Assembly (NCBI GenBank): GCA_029858465.1
Contig: JAOUEZ010000079.1
Span: 1-6,203, forward strand
Direction of reading: 5' to 3'
DNA from: Thermoplasmata archaeon
Lineage (GTDB): Archaea; Thermoplasmatota; Thermoplasmata; UBA10834; DTMW01
Length of the DNA stretch: 6,203 bases
The notes beneath the pieces were generated by a model that was given only the letters and a program-made list of their open reading frames with translations, was not told the origin of the DNA and made no database searches. This document shows, piece after piece, positions 5,645 to 6,203 of the stretch (positions are counted from its first letter, which is position 1; the number at the start of each line of letters is the position of its first letter). A program made the position numbers and the translations under genes.

Positions 5645-6203
5645 TCAATGGTGTGAGATCGAAGCTCGAAAATCCGAATGCACGGTAATATTGTTCTTAG
5701 ATCTTACTCCTTGTATCATCCGCGGTATTTCTCCCATGGTTCCTATTCTTTCTCCGACAATCGCCATCGCCCATATGACATCTTCTATGCCTCTCATCGC
5801 TTCAAGAGCGGCGATCATCGATTCTTCATCTTTGCAGGAATTTCCCAAAGACGTCGCGAGCGCATCTGCAAGTATCGGATTATGCGCCATAACTGAGGCG
5901 GCTTCGGCAAGGCCGAAGCTGATAGAATGCCCGAATACTCCTGAGGATGTGCAGAGACCGACTATTCTGCCGGAAGTCGGAGGCAGCTGGAAGGCGGGGA
6001 CCAAGTCGGATTCTATCTGATCCAAAATGCCTACGCTCACCGGTCGCTCCAAGATCATCGCGATATCTCCTCCGTTGTCAACGATGCAATGGCTCGATCC
6101 CGCTTCGGTTGCACCCTTGAGACCTGCGAGAGCGACTGCACCTGCAACCGAAGCCATAGGACCGACATTGGCTTTAGTTGACGCCTCGCACATACTCCTG
6201 ATT
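5645..6203 (-). CDS. UPF0280/COG2122 family protein (ApbE-like), N-terminus cut by the window edge
   Basis: A member of UPF0280, related in fold to the ApbE flavin transferases and common in methanogens. The frame is open to the right edge: three more codons (Ile-Arg-Ser) precede the Met at 6191-6193, so that Met is probably internal. Numbered from it, family motifs are VGPMASVAGA at 10-19, VDNGGDIAM at 38-46, CTSSGVFGHSISFG at 81-94, LADALATSLGN at 108-118 and a C-terminal GERIGTMGEIP at 147-157. Roughly the first 50 residues are missing compared with full-length members of about 230-250 aa. In Methanosarcina, COG2122 has been linked to sulfide-dependent homocysteine and cysteine synthesis; this is from memory and the biochemical role is not settled. 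The gene lies directly upstream of aspartate kinase, which makes the precursor of homocysteine, and this supports that link. No motif tells its exact reaction. Confidence 0.9.
   Translation of the reverse strand, partial: IRSMCEASTKANVGPMASVAGAVALAGLKGATEAGSSHCIVDNGGDIAMILERPVSVGILDQIESDLVPAFQLPPTSGRIVGLCTSSGVFGHSISFGLAEAASVMAHNPILADALATSLGNSCKDEESMIAALEAMRGIEDVIWAMAIVGERIGTMGEIPRMIQGVRSKNNITVHSDFRASISHH

Noticed and set aside
5645..6193. A complete 182-aa UPF0280 gene starting at the ATG at 6193
   Set aside because: The frame continues to the window edge, and family members have further N-terminal sequence before this point, so the gene is partial rather than short.
1..6203. Mobile element, CRISPR array, defence or toxin-antitoxin system, tRNA or rRNA
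   Set aside because: No regularly spaced repeats, terminal inverted repeats, transposase or nuclease motifs, or tRNA-like cloverleaf were seen. Nearly all the sequence is occupied by recognisable metabolic genes.

Overview
The window looks like a stretch of euryarchaeal chromosome. The genes are compact and about half GC. There are AT-rich TATA-like boxes about 25 bp before the probable transcript starts, purine-rich Shine-Dalgarno sites, one well-supported TTG start, and families common in methanogens and their relatives: M42 aminopeptidase, DUF457 membrane hydrolase and UPF0280/COG2122. A Thermoplasmatota-type archaeon, for example a Methanomassiliicoccales relative, would fit. That placement is inferred from gene content and gene style, not from any marker seen here.

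Layout: at the left edge, a few codons of a leftward reading frame run off the window (positions 1-23), possibly dCTP deaminase. Upstream of it on the minus strand is an M42 metallo-aminopeptidase (50-1168). A 94-bp divergent promoter region separates this from a rightward DUF457/YdjM-like membrane protein (1263-1760). Next come a stand-alone glycine cleavage H protein (to 2224; its start probably lies inside the first-ATG ORF, at a GTG near 1805-1811) and a 649-aa molybdopterin oxidoreductase of the formate dehydrogenase/DMSO reductase superfamily (2297-4246, TTG start). Fourteen bases later the strand flips. A leftward pair, a UPF0280 gene truncated by the right edge (5645-6203) followed by aspartate kinase (4261-5622), converges on the oxidoreductase.

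How they work together: the clearest functional link is the UPF0280-aspartate kinase pair. Aspartate kinase starts the route to aspartate semialdehyde, and COG2122 proteins have been tied to sulfide-dependent homocysteine and cysteine synthesis in methanogens, so the pair suggests a methionine/homocysteine supply operon. The H protein and the oxidoreductase each have a plausible promoter of their own and no partner subunits in the window (no P, T or L protein, no FdhB-like or ferredoxin subunit), so their partners must be elsewhere.

The region is mostly ordinary housekeeping. I see no defence system, mobile element, CRISPR array, tRNA, rRNA or riboswitch, and no convincing new multi-gene system. 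The points worth a second look are start-site corrections, the unpartnered oxidoreductase and H protein, and the aspartate kinase/COG2122 pairing. No gene-free stretch exceeds 100 bases.
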